A stretch of 64,000 nt of DNA, taken from NCBI RefSeq assembly GCF_016907955.1, contig NZ_JAFBCX010000009.1:124001-188000 (forward strand), in the 5' to 3' direction. Positions 1 to 9,071 of this stretch are shown here, piece after piece. The DNA comes from Lentzea nigeriaca (GTDB lineage Bacteria > Actinomycetota > Actinomycetes > Mycobacteriales > Pseudonocardiaceae). The notes beneath the pieces are model-generated. The model saw only the letters and a list, made by a program, of their open reading frames with translations, ran no database searches and was not told the DNA's origin. Position numbers and translations under genes: made by a program. Each line of letters starts with the position of its first letter. Within the stretch, counting starts at the first letter, position 1.

Positions 1-537
1 GAGGATGCGCTCCCGCGTGCACACCGCGCCACCCGCCGCCATGACCAGCGCGAGCACCTGGAACTCCTTGCGCGAGAGGGCGACGGATTCACCTGCCACG
101 GTGACTTCGTGGCGTCCCAGGTCGACCCGCACGTCGCCGGTCTCGAACACCTCCGTCGACACCGCCCCCACACCGACGGGATCGGCGCCGCGACGACGGC
201 GCACAGCGTGCACGCGCGCGACGAGCTCGCCCACGTCATAGGGCTTGACCAGGTAATCGTCGGCTCCCGCGTGCAGGCCCAGGATCCGGTCGTCGATCTC
301 CCCTCGCGCCGACACCACGATGATCGCGACGTCCGACGCCGCCCTGATCGCACGGCACAGCGTCACACCGTCCATGTCGGGCAGACCGAGGTCGAGCAGC
401 ACCACGTCGACGCCGGTGAGGCGGTCGAGCGTGCCGCGTCCGGTGGCCTGCCGGTCCACCTGGAAACCCCGTCTGGTCAGGGCTGGGACCAAGGCCTCTG
501 CGACCCTGTCGTCGTCCTCGACGAGCAGCACGCGCAC
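1..537 (-). CDS. OmpR/PhoB-type response regulator, C-terminus cut by window edge
   Basis: The minus strand reads from a GTG at 537 with a GGAGGT ribosome site seven bases upstream. The receiver domain begins RVLLVEDD (acidic pocket), has the phospho-acceptor region VVLLDLGLPDMDG, the switch Ser in VVSARGE and the conserved Lys in DYLVKPYD. A winged-helix DNA-binding domain starts around residue 130 (LSRKEFQVLALV) and continues past base 1. This is the standard two-component transcription activator layout. No histidine kinase is visible; it may lie beyond the edge. It is transcribed divergently from gluA, so it could control that operon, but that is only suggested by position. Confidence 0.9.
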   Translation of the reverse strand, partial: MRVLLVEDDDRVAEALVPALTRRGFQVDRQATGRGTLDRLTGVDVVLLDLGLPDMDGVTLCRAIRAASDVAIIVVSARGEIDDRILGLHAGADDYLVKPYDVGELVARVHAVRRRRGADPVGVGAVSTEVFETGDVRVDLGRHEVTVAGESVALSRKEFQVLALVMAAGGAVCTRERIL

Positions 538-672
538 TTTCGCTACCTCCCGGGCAACCGATGTCTGCCTGTGACAGAGTTGAGACCCTAAGTCTTGCTC
601 AATGTCCTGGACTGGTGTGGTGCGTGACACCTAGGTTTCCGCCAACGCCGACGACCCCAAATGGAGGACTGG

Positions 673-1425
673 ATGACTGCCGCCTCTACCTCGCCGATGA
701 TTCGCGTGGCGGGTGTGGACAAGTTCTTCGGCCCGCTGCACGTGCTCAAGAACGTCCAGCTGGAGGTGCCGAAGGGGCAGGTCGTGGTCGTGCTGGGGCC
801 GTCGGGTTCCGGTAAGTCGACCCTGTGCCGGACCATCAACCGACTCGAGCCGATTGATTCCGGTGTCATCGAGGTCGACGGTCAGCCACTTCCCGCCGAA
901 GGAAAGGAACTGGCCCGCCTGCGCGCCGATGTCGGCATGGTGTTCCAGTCCTTCAACCTTTTCGCGCACAAAACCATCGCCGAGAACGTGATGCTCGCTC
1001 CGGTGAAGGTGCGCAAGACGCCGGCGACCGAGGCGCGCAAGACCGCGATGGAGTTGCTCGAGCGGGTCGGGATCGCCAACCAGGCGGAGAAGTTCCCGGC
1101 TCAGCTCTCGGGTGGGCAGCAGCAGCGTGCGGCGATCGCCCGCGCGCTCGCGATGAAGCCCAAGGTGATGCTGTTCGACGAGCCCACGTCCGCTCTGGAC
1201 CCCGAGATGGTCCAGGAGGTCCTGGACGTCATGACGGGCCTCGCCAAGGACGGCATGACGATGCTGGTCGTCACCCACGAGATGGGCTTTGCCCGCAAGG
1301 CCGCGGACCGGGTGATCTTCATGTCCGACGGCGAGGTGGTGGAGGACTCGACTCCGGAAGAGTTCTTCTCGGCCCCGAAGTCCAACCGCGCGAAGGACTT
1401 CCTTGGCAAGATCCTGACTCACTAG
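673..1425 (+). CDS. gluA: Glutamate/polar amino acid ABC transporter ATPase
   Basis: Cytoplasmic ATPase that powers amino-acid uptake with the three following genes. It shows Walker A (GPSGSGKST), signature LSGGQQQR, Walker [14 protein letters not shown] and a switch His in VVTHEMGFA, in the order and 250-residue length of GlnQ/GluA proteins. I prefer the ATG at 673, which has GGAGG five bases upstream, over the ATG at 661 that lies inside that ribosome site. First gene of an evident four-gene operon with short gaps. The substrate (glutamate) is inferred from similarity to corynebacterial GluABCD; related polar amino acids are possible. Confidence 0.92.
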   Translation: MTAASTSPMIRVAGVDKFFGPLHVLKNVQLEVPKGQVVVVLGPSGSGKSTLCRTINRLEPIDSGVIEVDGQPLPAEGKELARLRADVGMVFQSFNLFAHKTIAENVMLAPVKVRKTPATEARKTAMELLERVGIANQAEKFPAQLSGGQQQRAAIARALAMKPKVMLFDEPTSALDPEMVQEVLDVMTGLAKDGMTMLVVTHEMGFARKAADRVIFMSDGEVVEDSTPEEFFSAPKSNRAKDFLGKILTH

Positions 1426-1464
1426 AAGTCAGCCCACTTTCGAACGAATGGCAGGAGAAGGACG

Positions 1465-2355
1465 ATGAGGGTTCGCACCCTTGCGGCGGTGCTGCTGACG
1501 GGCGCACTGGCCCTGACCGCGTGTGGCAAGGAGGGCAGCCCGACCGACCAGGGCGCGCCCGCCGGCCTCTTCGAGGTCGCCAAGGACGTCAAGGTCGACG
1601 GCTCGCCCACGTTCGAGAAGGCCAAGGCGCGCGGCAACCTCGTCATCGGCGTCAAGGAAGACCAGCCCGGCCTGGGCTACAAGGACCCGACGACGAACAA
1701 GTACAGCGGGTTCGACATCGACATCGCGCGACTGGTCTCCGCGAAGCTGGGCTTCGATCCCGAGAAGATCCAGTTCAAGACGATCCAGTCCGCTGCCCGC
1801 GAGCAGGCGCTGATCAACGGTGACGTCGACTACTACGTCGGCACCTACACGATCAACGCCGGCCGCAAGGAGAAGGTCGGCTTCGCCGGTCCGTACTTCG
1901 TCGCCGGTCAGGACCTGCTGGTGAAGAAGGACAACACCGACATCACCGGCCCGGAGACCCTCAAGGGCAAGAAGGTCTGCTCGGTCACCGGCTCGACCCC
2001 GATCAAGCAGATCCGGGAGAAGGGCTACACCGAGCCGGAGAACATCCTGGAGTTCCAGGGCTACTCGCAGTGCGTCACCAAGCTGCTGAACGGTGAGGCC
2101 GACGCGGTCACCACCGACGACGCGATCCTCAAGGGCTACGCGGCCGCCGAGGAAGGCAAGCTGAAGGTCGTCGGCAAGACGTTCTCCAAGGAGCCGTACG
2201 GCATCGGCCTGCCAAAGGAGGACAAGGCCCTGCGCGACAAGGTGAACGACATCCTGCAGGGCGCGCTGGACGACGGCACCTGGCAGAAGATCTACGACGG
2301 GACGCTCGGCAAGTCGGGTTCGAAGGCGCAGAAGCCGACGATCGACCGCTACTGA
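1465..2355 (+). CDS. gluB: Glutamate-binding lipoprotein of the ABC importer
   Basis: Extracytoplasmic solute-binding protein (296 residues) delivering amino acid to the GluCD channel. The N-terminus is a lipoprotein signal ending in lipobox LTAC at about residue 20, so it is anchored to the outer face of the membrane. The body has the type 3 periplasmic binding fold with GFDIDIARLVSAKLG and the repeated YYVGTYTI, PYFVAGQDLLV and KVCSVTGST segments typical of the family. Start ATG follows GGAGAAGGA. Lies 39 bases after gluA and 78 before gluC in the same operon. Confidence 0.93.
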   Translation: MRVRTLAAVLLTGALALTACGKEGSPTDQGAPAGLFEVAKDVKVDGSPTFEKAKARGNLVIGVKEDQPGLGYKDPTTNKYSGFDIDIARLVSAKLGFDPEKIQFKTIQSAAREQALINGDVDYYVGTYTINAGRKEKVGFAGPYFVAGQDLLVKKDNTDITGPETLKGKKVCSVTGSTPIKQIREKGYTEPENILEFQGYSQCVTKLLNGEADAVTTDDAILKGYAAAEEGKLKVVGKTFSKEPYGIGLPKEDKALRDKVNDILQGALDDGTWQKIYDGTLGKSGSKAQKPTIDRY

Positions 2356-2433
2356 CGTCGCTCACGTGGCCGGTGGATCCCGCGTGGGTCCGCCGGCCGT
2401 TCCATTGATGGCGGACGGACGGCAAGGAAACCG

Positions 2434-3081
2434 ATGAGCGTCCTCACCAACCACCTAGATCTGTTCCTGTACACGTTCGGGCAGACACTCCAACTCTTCG
2501 CGATCTCCGCGGTGCTGTCGCTGGTGCTCGGCACCATCCTCGCGGCGCTGCGGGTCAGCCCAGTGCCGGTGTTCCGGGGCATCGGCGCGACCTACGTGAC
2601 GGTGCTGCGCAACACGCCGTTGACGCTGGTCTTCGTCTTCTTCGTCTTCGCGTACCCGCTCCTGGAGATCGTGAAGATCGAGCCCTACACCGCGGCGGTC
2701 GTGTCGTTGTCGCTCTACACGGCGGCATTCGTCTGCGAGGTCGTGCGGTCGGGCATCAACACCGTGCCGGTCGGCCAGGCCGAGGCGTCGCGCGCGCTCG
2801 GCCTCACGTTCACCCAGATGCTGGGCAACGTGGTGCTGCCGCAGGCGTTGCGCTCGGTCGTGCCGCCGATGACGAGCACGATGATCGCGTTGCTGAAGAA
2901 CACGACGGTCGCCTCCGGTTTCGCCGTCGTCCAGGCGGGATCGATCCGCGACTCGCTGTCCGAGGCGGGTGAGAACGTCCTGTTCGGACTCCTGTGGGTG
3001 GCGATCGGGTTCGTCATCCTGGTGATGCCGCTGACGTACGTGCAGCAGGTCTTCGAGAAGCGGTGGAGCGTGGCCCGATGA
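2434..3081 (+). CDS. gluC: Amino acid ABC transporter permease
   Basis: Integral membrane permease (215 residues) with about five hydrophobic helices and the His/Glu/Gln/Arg/Opine permease EAA loop (SRALGLTFTQMLGNVVLPQALR) that contacts the ATPase. It forms the channel with GluD. The GCN-terminal third carries RNTPLTLVFVFFVFAYPLL, normal for GluC. Its stop overlaps the start of gluD in ATGA, implying coupled translation. Confidence 0.92.
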   Translation: MSVLTNHLDLFLYTFGQTLQLFAISAVLSLVLGTILAALRVSPVPVFRGIGATYVTVLRNTPLTLVFVFFVFAYPLLEIVKIEPYTAAVVSLSLYTAAFVCEVVRSGINTVPVGQAEASRALGLTFTQMLGNVVLPQALRSVVPPMTSTMIALLKNTTVASGFAVVQAGSIRDSLSEAGENVLFGLLWVAIGFVILVMPLTYVQQVFEKRWSVAR

Positions 3082-3971
3082 GCATGGTGCTGTTCGACGT
3101 CCCCGGTCCGAAGGCCCGCGTCCGACACAAGATCATGGCTGTCGTCGGCATCGCCGTGGCGCTCGCGGCGGTCGTGTACGTGGTCATGCGGTTCATCGCC
3201 ACGGACCAGTTCTCGGCCCGCAGGCTCGACTGGATCAACTACAAGCAGATCCAGCTCTCGCTGGTCGAGGCGATCGGCAACACCCTCAGCGCGTTCGCCC
3301 TCGGCGCGGTGCTGGCGCTCGTGTTCGGCGCGATCTTCGCGGCGGCCCGGTTGTCCGACCACGGGTGGGTGCGTGCTCCCGCGGCGGTGATCGTCGAGAT
3401 CTTCCGCGCCATCCCGCTCGTGATCATGATGTTCTTCTTCTACTACGGCCTTCCCGTGGCCGGGGTGAAGCTGAGCGCGTTCACGGCGGTCGTGATCAGC
3501 CTGATGCTCTACAACGGCTCGGTGCTCGCGGAGATCTTCCGCGCGGGTATCAACGCACTGCCGAGAGGCCAGAGCGAGGCCGCGTACGCGCTGGGCATGC
3601 GCAAGACGCAGGTGATGATGCTCGTGCTGCTGCCGCAGGCGTTGCGGGCGATGCTGCCGACCATCATCAGCCAGCTCGTCGTGTTGTTGAAGGACACCGC
3701 TCTCGGCTTCCTCATCACCTACGAGGAGCTGCTGCGCTGGGGCACGCGCATCGGCAACGACGCGGTGAACTTCGGTCGTCCGATGATCCCGGTGATGATC
3801 GTCGTCGCCCTGATCTACATCGGACTGTGCCTGTTGCTGACGTGGCTCGCGAACTACCTCGAGAAGCGCAACCGCCGCAACAAGAAGGTCATCCACACCG
3901 ACGACGACGCTGCCGCCCAGGTCCAGCTCGGCGCGGCGTCCACCGCCGTCGGCGGCGGACTGACCGTCTGA
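3078..3971 (+). CDS. gluD: Amino acid ABC transporter permease
   Basis: Second membrane permease of the importer (297 residues). It has a cytoplasmic N-terminal arm, a first helix near residues 17-36, then the five-helix permease core with EAA loop AAYALGMRKTQVMMLVLLPQALR, and a basic C-terminal tail (EKRNRRNKK). I start it at the ATG of the ATGA overlap with gluC, not at an upstream in-frame codon inside gluC. It closes the operon and is followed directly by a strong hairpin terminator. Confidence 0.92.
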   Translation: MSMVLFDVPGPKARVRHKIMAVVGIAVALAAVVYVVMRFIATDQFSARRLDWINYKQIQLSLVEAIGNTLSAFALGAVLALVFGAIFAAARLSDHGWVRAPAAVIVEIFRAIPLVIMMFFFYYGLPVAGVKLSAFTAVVISLMLYNGSVLAEIFRAGINALPRGQSEAAYALGMRKTQVMMLVLLPQALRAMLPTIISQLVVLLKDTALGFLITYEELLRWGTRIGNDAVNFGRPMIPVMIVVALIYIGLCLLLTWLANYLEKRNRRNKKVIHTDDDAAAQVQLGAASTAVGGGLTV

Positions 3972-3984
3972 GCCGGCTCGAACG

Positions 3985-4015
3985 ACGGGGCGTGTCCACA
4001 CCGGACACGCCCCGT
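3985..4015 (+). terminator. Terminator after gluABCD
   Basis: Thirteen-base-pair perfect stem (ACGGGGCGTGTCC, five-base loop ACACC, then its complement) beginning 13 bases after the gluD stop. It could also stop the minus-strand gene that ends at 4024. Confidence 0.85.
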
Positions 4016-4023
4016 TCGCTGTT

Positions 4024-4305
4024 TCAGGAGTAGACGTTCCAGTCGACGACACCGCACCAGGCGTCCCCCACCGCACCGACGACGCCCAGACAGAACGTGG
4101 TGCCGGCACGGAAGTTCGTGCCGATGCGCCGGCGTGAGCGATCACCCGCCGGAAACAGGACAGGGCTGCCCGCCACCCGGTGGTCACCGTCGCGGTACCA
4201 GCGGATCTCCAGGTCGGCGGAACTGGACGTGACCCGCAGGTAGACGTCCGAGCCGTCGGCGGTGATCGTGCGGACGGCGAGCAGGTCGGCCGATGCGGTT
4301 CGCAT
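4024..4305 (-). CDS. Small hypothetical protein
   Basis: A 93-residue ORF whose sequence looks protein-like rather than a shadow (SDVYLRVTSSSADLEIRWYRDGD), with a possible beta-sheet pattern and two cysteines. I do not recognise a family. The ATG at 4305 is chosen because the in-frame upstream extension falls into the divergent regulator gene. It converges with gluD and shares its terminator hairpin. Function unknown. Confidence 0.5.
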   Translation of the reverse strand: MRTASADLLAVRTITADGSDVYLRVTSSSADLEIRWYRDGDHRVAGSPVLFPAGDRSRRRIGTNFRAGTTFCLGVVGAVGDAWCGVVDWNVYS

Positions 4306-4405
4306 GTGCCGCAACGTATCGACGTCAACGGAACCAGGTCGTCTCACGAACAGTGGATCTCGCGTCAACTTTCGCGGTACGCTCTCGGTTGGGGAATCTA
4401 CTGCG

Positions 4406-4415
4406 GTGACGTCAC
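4406..4415. promoter_or_regulatory. Palindrome GTGACGTCAC before orphan regulator
   Basis: A perfect ten-base palindrome ends five bases before the ATG of the NarL-type regulator, in a position suited to autoregulation or to overlap the ribosome site. Only the symmetry is seen; the binding protein is unknown. Confidence 0.3.
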
Positions 4416-4419
4416 ATGA

Positions 4420-5079
4420 ATGAGGGGCATTGTGACGCGCGTGCTTGTGGTTGACGACCAGCCGTTGTTCAGGGCGGGCCTGGTCGCGTTGCTGAACGCC
4501 GCACCGGAGCTGACCGTCGTCGGTGAGGCCGCGGACGCCGCCACCGCGGTGCGGCTGGCGCAGACGTGCGCACCGGACGTGATCCTGCTGGACATCCGCC
4601 TGCCAGGGCTCACGGCGCTCAAACGCGTCGCTACGTCCGCGCGGGTGCTGGTGCTGACGTCGTTCGACCTGGACGAGTACGTCCAGGAGGCGTTGCGGCT
4701 CGGCGCCGCCGGGTTCGTGCTGAAGGAGTCGGAGCCGGCACGGCTGCTGGCCGCGATCAGCGCGGTGGCGTCCGGCGAGATGCAGTTCAGCCCGACGGTC
4801 ATGCGCCGGCTCGTCGCGGCGTATCTGCTGGGCGACGCGCGCTCCGCACCGTGGGTCCCGGTCGGTCTCGACGACCTCACCGAACGCGAACGCGAGGTCC
4901 TGAGACTGGTCGCCACCGGCATGACCAACGCCGCCATCGCGAGCAAGCTGAGCGTCACGGAGGGCACGGTGAAGACGCACCTCAACCGCGTGATGACGAA
5001 GCTGCGGCTGACCAGCCGGGCGCAGGCCGTGGTGACGGCCTACGAGTCCGGGCTGGTCACGCCGCAGCTCGCCGGGTGA
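4420..5079 (+). CDS. Orphan NarL/FixJ-type response regulator
   Basis: 219 residues: receiver domain with VLVVDDQPLFRAG, phospho-Asp in VILLDIRLPG, Thr switch VLVLTSFD and Lys in FVLKESE, then a LuxR helix-turn-helix (LTEREREVLRLVATGMTNAAIASKLSV is split here only to show its start and end: LTEREREVL and GTVKTHLNRVM). The usual DG after the phospho site is replaced by LTALKR. A GTG at 4432 is an alternative start. There is no partner kinase nearby. It ends exactly where the convergent sdhB ends (stop codons abut), and it carries the palindrome just upstream. Confidence 0.88.
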   Translation: MRGIVTRVLVVDDQPLFRAGLVALLNAAPELTVVGEAADAATAVRLAQTCAPDVILLDIRLPGLTALKRVATSARVLVLTSFDLDEYVQEALRLGAAGFVLKESEPARLLAAISAVASGEMQFSPTVMRRLVAAYLLGDARSAPWVPVGLDDLTEREREVLRLVATGMTNAAIASKLSVTEGTVKTHLNRVMTKLRLTSRAQAVVTAYESGLVTPQLAG

Positions 5080-5829
5080 CTACGGACGCCGGAACAGCTT
5101 GTTGCCGAGCCAGACGATCGGGTCGTACTTGCGGTCGGCGACGCGCTCCTTCATCGGGATGAGCGCGTTGTCGGTGATGTGGATGTGCTCGGGGCACACC
5201 TCGCTGCAGCACTTGGTGATGTTGCAGTACCCGAGCCCGTGCTCGTCCTGCGCCTGGTCGACGCGGTCGGCCGTGTCGAGCGGATGCATCTCCAGTTCGG
5301 CGACCCGCATGAGGAACCGCGGCCCCGAGAACGCCTCCTTGTTCTCCTCGTGGTCACGCACCACGTGGCAGGTGTTCTGGCACAGGAAGCACTCGATGCA
5401 CTTGCGGAACTCCTGCGAGCGCTCGACGTCGACCTGCTGCATCCGGTACTCGCCCGGCGCCAGGTCCTTCGGCGGCGCGAACGACGGAATCTCGCGCGCC
5501 TTGGTGTAGTTGAAGGACACGTCGGTGACGAGGTCGCGGATGATCGGGAACGTGCGCATCGGCGTGACCGTGATCGTCTCCGACTCCTCGAAGACCGACA
5601 TCCGCGTCATGCACATCAGGCGCGGCCGGCCGTTGATCTCCGCCGAGCACGAACCGCACTTGCCGGCCTTGCAGTTCCACCGCACCGCGAGGTCCGGTGC
5701 CTGCGTTGCCTGCAGCCGGTGGATGATGTCGAGCACGACCTCACCCTCGTTGACCTCGACGGTGAAGTCCTCCAGCGCGCCGCCGGAGTCGTCACCGCGC
5801 CACACCCGGAACTTCCCCTGGTAGCTCAT
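5080..5829 (-). CDS. sdhB: Succinate dehydrogenase iron-sulfur subunit
   Basis: Electron-transfer subunit (249 residues) of complex II. Plant-type [2Fe-2S] ligands appear as CKAGKCGSC followed by a Cys in LMCMTRM, and the C-terminal half has the two ferredoxin-like clusters (CIECFLCQNTC and CCSEVCPEHI) for [4Fe-4S] and [3Fe-4S] centres. It overlaps sdhA by four bases (ATGA), third gene of a three-gene operon. The set resembles the mycobacterial Sdh1 arrangement with a single membrane subunit. Confidence 0.94.
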   Translation of the reverse strand: MSYQGKFRVWRGDDSGGALEDFTVEVNEGEVVLDIIHRLQATQAPDLAVRWNCKAGKCGSCSAEINGRPRLMCMTRMSVFEESETITVTPMRTFPIIRDLVTDVSFNYTKAREIPSFAPPKDLAPGEYRMQQVDVERSQEFRKCIECFLCQNTCHVVRDHEENKEAFSGPRFLMRVAELEMHPLDTADRVDQAQDEHGLGYCNITKCCSEVCPEHIHITDNALIPMKERVADRKYDPIVWLGNKLFRRP

Positions 5830-7700
5830 GCCAACTCCTCGGCGGTGAGGTACTTCTCCAGCTCGGTGCGGTCGAACAGGTCCAGCAGGTCGCTGCGGAT
5901 CGGGATCTGCGGTTTCTCCTCCACCACCGCCCCATCACCGGATGCCGTGCACACCAGCAGCTTCCGCCGCCACTCGGCGTCCATCGACGGGTGGTCGTCT
6001 CGGGTGTGGCCGCCCCGTGACTCCGTTCGCAGCAGCGCCGCCTTCGCCACGCACTCCGACACCAGCAGCATGTTCCTCAGGTCGAGCGCGAGGTGCCAGC
6101 CCGGGTTGAACTGCTGGTGCCCCTCGACCGTCAGCGACTGGGCCCGCTCCTTGAGCTTCTCCAGCCGTTGCAACGCCTCTTCCATCTCACCGGCGCGGCG
6201 GATGATGCCGACGAGGTCGTTCATCGACTGCTGCAGCTCCATGTGCAGCGTGTACGGGTTCTCGCCGCCCTCCTGCTGGAAGGGCTTGAGCGCCGTCGCC
6301 CGCGCCTCGGTGACGGATTCCTCCGACACGACAGGGCGGTCGGTCATCGCCCGCACGTACTCCGCGGCGCCCGCGCCCGCGCGTCGGCCGAACACCAGCA
6401 GGTCCGACAACGAGTTGCCGCCCAGCCGGTTGGACCCGTGCATGCCGCCGGACACCTCACCGGCGGCGTAAAGGCCTGCGACGGACGAGGATCCGGTGTC
6501 CGGGTCGACCTCGACACCACCCATGACGTAGTGGCACGTCGGGCCGACCTCCATCGGCTGCGCGGTGATGTCCACATCGGCCAGTTCCTTGAACTGGTGG
6601 TGCATCGACGGCAGCCTGCGGCGGATCTCCTCGGCGGGCAGACGCGTTGACACGTCGAGGAAAACGCCGCCGTGGGGTGACCCGCGCCCGGCCTTCACCT
6701 CGGAGTTGATCGCGCGCGCGACCTCGTCACGGGGCAGCAGCTCCGGTGGGCGCCGGTTGTTGGCCTGGTCGGTGTACCAGCGGTCGGCTTCTTCCTCGTT
6801 GTCGGCGTACTTGTCCTTGAACACCTCGGGGATGTAGTCGAACATGAACCGCTTGCCGTCGGAGTTGCGCAGCACGCCACCGTCACCGCGGACGGACTCG
6901 GTGACGAGGATGCCTTTGACGGACGGCGGCCAGACCATCCCGGTGGGGTGGAACTGGATGAACTCCATGTTGATCAGCGACGCGCCCGCGCGCAGTGCCA
7001 GCGCGTGGCCGTCACCGGTGTACTCCCACGAGTTCGAGGTGACCTTGAACGACTTGCCGATGCCGCCGGTCGCGAGGATCACCGCCGGCGCCTCGAACAG
7101 CACGAACCGTCCGGACTCGCGCCAGTAGCCGAACGCGCCCGCGATGCGGTCGCCGTCCTTCACGAGGTCGGTGACGGTGAACTCCTGGAAGACCCGCAGG
7201 CGTTCCTCGTAGTCGCCGAACTCCCTGTGGTCTTCCTGTTGCAGCGACACGATCTTCTGCTGCAGCGTGCGGATCAGCTCCAGGCCGGTGCGGTCACCGA
7301 CGTGGGCGAGGCGCGGGTACTCGTGGCCACCGAAGTTGCGCTGCGAGATGCGGCCGTCCTTGGTGCGGTCGAACAGCGCGCCGTAGGTCTCCAGCTCCCA
7401 GACCCGTTGCGGTGCCTCCTGTGCGTGCAGTTCGGCCATCCGCCAGTTGTTGAGGAACTTGCCGCCGCGCATGGTGTCGCGGAAGTGCACCTGCCAGTTG
7501 TCGCTCGAGTTCACGTTGCCCATGGCGGCGGCGATGCCACCCTCGGCCATCACCGTGTGGGCCTTGCCGAACAGCGACTTGCAGAGAACGGCGGTGCGCA
7601 TGCCGTGCTCACGGGCCTCGATCGCGGCACGCAGACCGGCACCACCCGCGCCGATCACGAGAACGTCGAACGAATGCCTTTCCAGCTCGGGCAAAACCAC
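5826..7700 (-). CDS. sdhA: Succinate dehydrogenase flavoprotein subunit
   Basis: Catalytic FAD subunit (624 residues) oxidising succinate to fumarate. It begins after a short leader with dinucleotide-binding VLVIGAGGAGLRAA, contains the flavinylation region around KAHTVMAEGGIAAAMG, substrate segment IQFHPTG and the late HGSNRLGGNSLSDLLVFGRRAG block. The C-terminal capping region contains the repeated ETESRGGHTRDD-like signature (ESRGGHTRDDHP). Only three bases separate it from the membrane subunit upstream. Confidence 0.95.
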   Translation of the reverse strand: MVLPELERHSFDVLVIGAGGAGLRAAIEAREHGMRTAVLCKSLFGKAHTVMAEGGIAAAMGNVNSSDNWQVHFRDTMRGGKFLNNWRMAELHAQEAPQRVWELETYGALFDRTKDGRISQRNFGGHEYPRLAHVGDRTGLELIRTLQQKIVSLQQEDHREFGDYEERLRVFQEFTVTDLVKDGDRIAGAFGYWRESGRFVLFEAPAVILATGGIGKSFKVTSNSWEYTGDGHALALRAGASLINMEFIQFHPTGMVWPPSVKGILVTESVRGDGGVLRNSDGKRFMFDYIPEVFKDKYADNEEEADRWYTDQANNRRPPELLPRDEVARAINSEVKAGRGSPHGGVFLDVSTRLPAEEIRRRLPSMHHQFKELADVDITAQPMEVGPTCHYVMGGVEVDPDTGSSSVAGLYAAGEVSGGMHGSNRLGGNSLSDLLVFGRRAGAGAAEYVRAMTDRPVVSEESVTEARATALKPFQQEGGENPYTLHMELQQSMNDLVGIIRRAGEMEEALQRLEKLKERAQSLTVEGHQQFNPGWHLALDLRNMLLVSECVAKAALLRTESRGGHTRDDHPSMDAEWRRKLLVCTASGDGAVVEEKPQIPIRSDLLDLFDRTELEKYLTAEELA

Positions 7701-7703
7701 TCC

Positions 7704-8468
7704 TTAGTTGATGAAGCGGAGGTCGGAGATCGTTCCCGAGGCGACCAGCGCGACGTAGAGGTCGGTCAGGCAGACGAAGATCAGCGAGGTCCACGCCAGC
7801 AGCATGTGCCGGTTGTTCAGCTTCGAGATCTGCGTCCACATCCAGTACCGGACCGGGTGCTTGGAGAAGTGCTTGAGCCGCCCGCCCGCGATGTGGCGGC
7901 ACGAGTGGCACGACAGCGTGTACGCGGCGAGCAGGCCGACGTTGACGAGCAGGATGATGTTGCCCAGTCCGACGCCGGTGCCGAACGCGAGAATCGCGTC
8001 GTAGATGTTGATCAGCAGCAGGATCGAGGCCGCGTAGAAGAAGTAGCGGTGCAGGTTCTGCGCGATCAACGGGAACCGGGTCTCACCGGTGTACTTGCTG
8101 TGCGGCTCGGCGACGGCGCACGCGGGCGGTGACGCCCAGGCGGCCCGGTAGTAGGCCTTGCGGTAGTAGTAGCAGGTGATCCGGAATCCCAGCAGGAACG
8201 GGATGATGATCACCGGCGGCGTCAGGAAGCCCGGCAACGCCGGGAACCACTGACCGAAGTGCGAGGCCGCCGGGATGCACTCCTCGGTGAGGCACGGGGA
8301 GTACATCGGTGTGAGGTAGTGGTACTGGTCGACCCAGTAGAAGTCCCCCTGGAACGTGCGGAACGCCGCGTAGATCGAGATGAGCAGCAGGCCGACGAAG
8401 GTCGTCAGCGGCGGCAGCCACCATCGGTCCGTGCGCAGAGTCCTGGCGGCGATCTCTGCCCTCGCCAT
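7704..8468 (-). CDS. sdhC: Succinate dehydrogenase membrane anchor (single cytochrome b type subunit)
   Basis: 254 residues with five hydrophobic helices, carrying the quinone site and probably haem. It is longer than separate SdhC or SdhD proteins and matches the single membrane subunit of the mycobacterial Sdh1-type enzyme. Histidines in the helix-loop segments (SCHSCRHIAGG, HRYFFYAAS) are candidate haem ligands. It is the first gene of the operon; its start lies just beyond a terminator belonging to the small gene upstream. Confidence 0.85.
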   Translation of the reverse strand: MARAEIAARTLRTDRWWLPPLTTFVGLLLISIYAAFRTFQGDFYWVDQYHYLTPMYSPCLTEECIPAASHFGQWFPALPGFLTPPVIIIPFLLGFRITCYYYRKAYYRAAWASPPACAVAEPHSKYTGETRFPLIAQNLHRYFFYAASILLLINIYDAILAFGTGVGLGNIILLVNVGLLAAYTLSCHSCRHIAGGRLKHFSKHPVRYWMWTQISKLNNRHMLLAWTSLIFVCLTDLYVALVASGTISDLRFIN

Positions 8469-8512
8469 TACTCACCTTTCTGGGGGTCCACGCCGTTGTG
8501 GAGGAACGCACA

Positions 8513-8539
8513 ACGGCCCCCGCGTCACGCGGGGGCCGT
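8513..8539 (-). terminator. Terminator between the small gene and sdh operon
   Basis: Twelve-base-pair perfect stem (ACGGCCCCCGCG, loop TCA, complement) between the 3-prime end of the 96-residue gene and the sdh membrane subunit, so the two are probably separate transcripts or the small gene is attenuated into sdh. Confidence 0.8.
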
Positions 8540-8553
8540 CTGGTCAGCTCGGC

Positions 8554-8844
8554 TCAGGTCCGGTTGCGGTAGCCACCGAGTCCTTCGTCGTCTGCGTCCT
8601 TCCACAACGACTCGTCGTAGGGCGTGTCGGGCACGACCACGACCTCGCGTTCCACCTGGGGAGCTTCGCGCTGCCTCGGGGTGCTGAGGTCGACGAGTTC
8701 GGTGGCGTCGATGTCCATGCGTTCTACGTCGTTGGCAAGGCGTTGAACGGCCGCCACGTCGCCGTACCTGGCGCGCAACGAGCTGACGCAGTGCCGCATC
8801 TGACCGATGACCCGGCGCAGTTCGACGATCTCCGTGGACGTCAT
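8554..8844 (-). CDS. Small conserved protein upstream of sdh (Rv0250c-like)
   Basis: A 96-residue acidic protein starting at the ATG at 8844, with GGAGG six bases upstream; the longer in-frame extension has no such site. Predicted helical N-terminal half (EIVELRRVIGQMRH, SSLRARYGDV) and a disordered charged tail (DESLWKDADDEGLGGY). The position directly upstream of an Sdh1-type operon and the length recall M. tuberculosis Rv0250c beside Rv0247c-Rv0249c; this comparison is from memory. Function unknown. Confidence 0.7.
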   Translation of the reverse strand: MTSTEIVELRRVIGQMRHCVSSLRARYGDVAAVQRLANDVERMDIDATELVDLSTPRQREAPQVEREVVVVPDTPYDESLWKDADDEGLGGYRNRT

Positions 8845-9071
8845 GGGACACCTCCGTTCCAAGGTCGTGCCCCGCACTCTGCCCAATCTCAAGCCATGTG
8901 ACAAGCACCACACGCCAACATTCGCAACTGGATCCTTCTCAGCTACTGAATCGTTTTTGTGTCGACGACCAGCCATGACTTACTGTGTGTGGCGTCACGC
9001 CCGTCCGTGGGACGCCACCGTTGTCGTCTCGTGAGGGCCCCACCACGGCCCGTGATGCCCCGGAGAGACCC

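Noticed and set aside
2715-4328. Minus-strand frame opposite gluC and gluD
   Set aside because: Composition is His/Arg/Asp-rich without motifs; only the last 93 residues, starting at 4305, look like a real protein.
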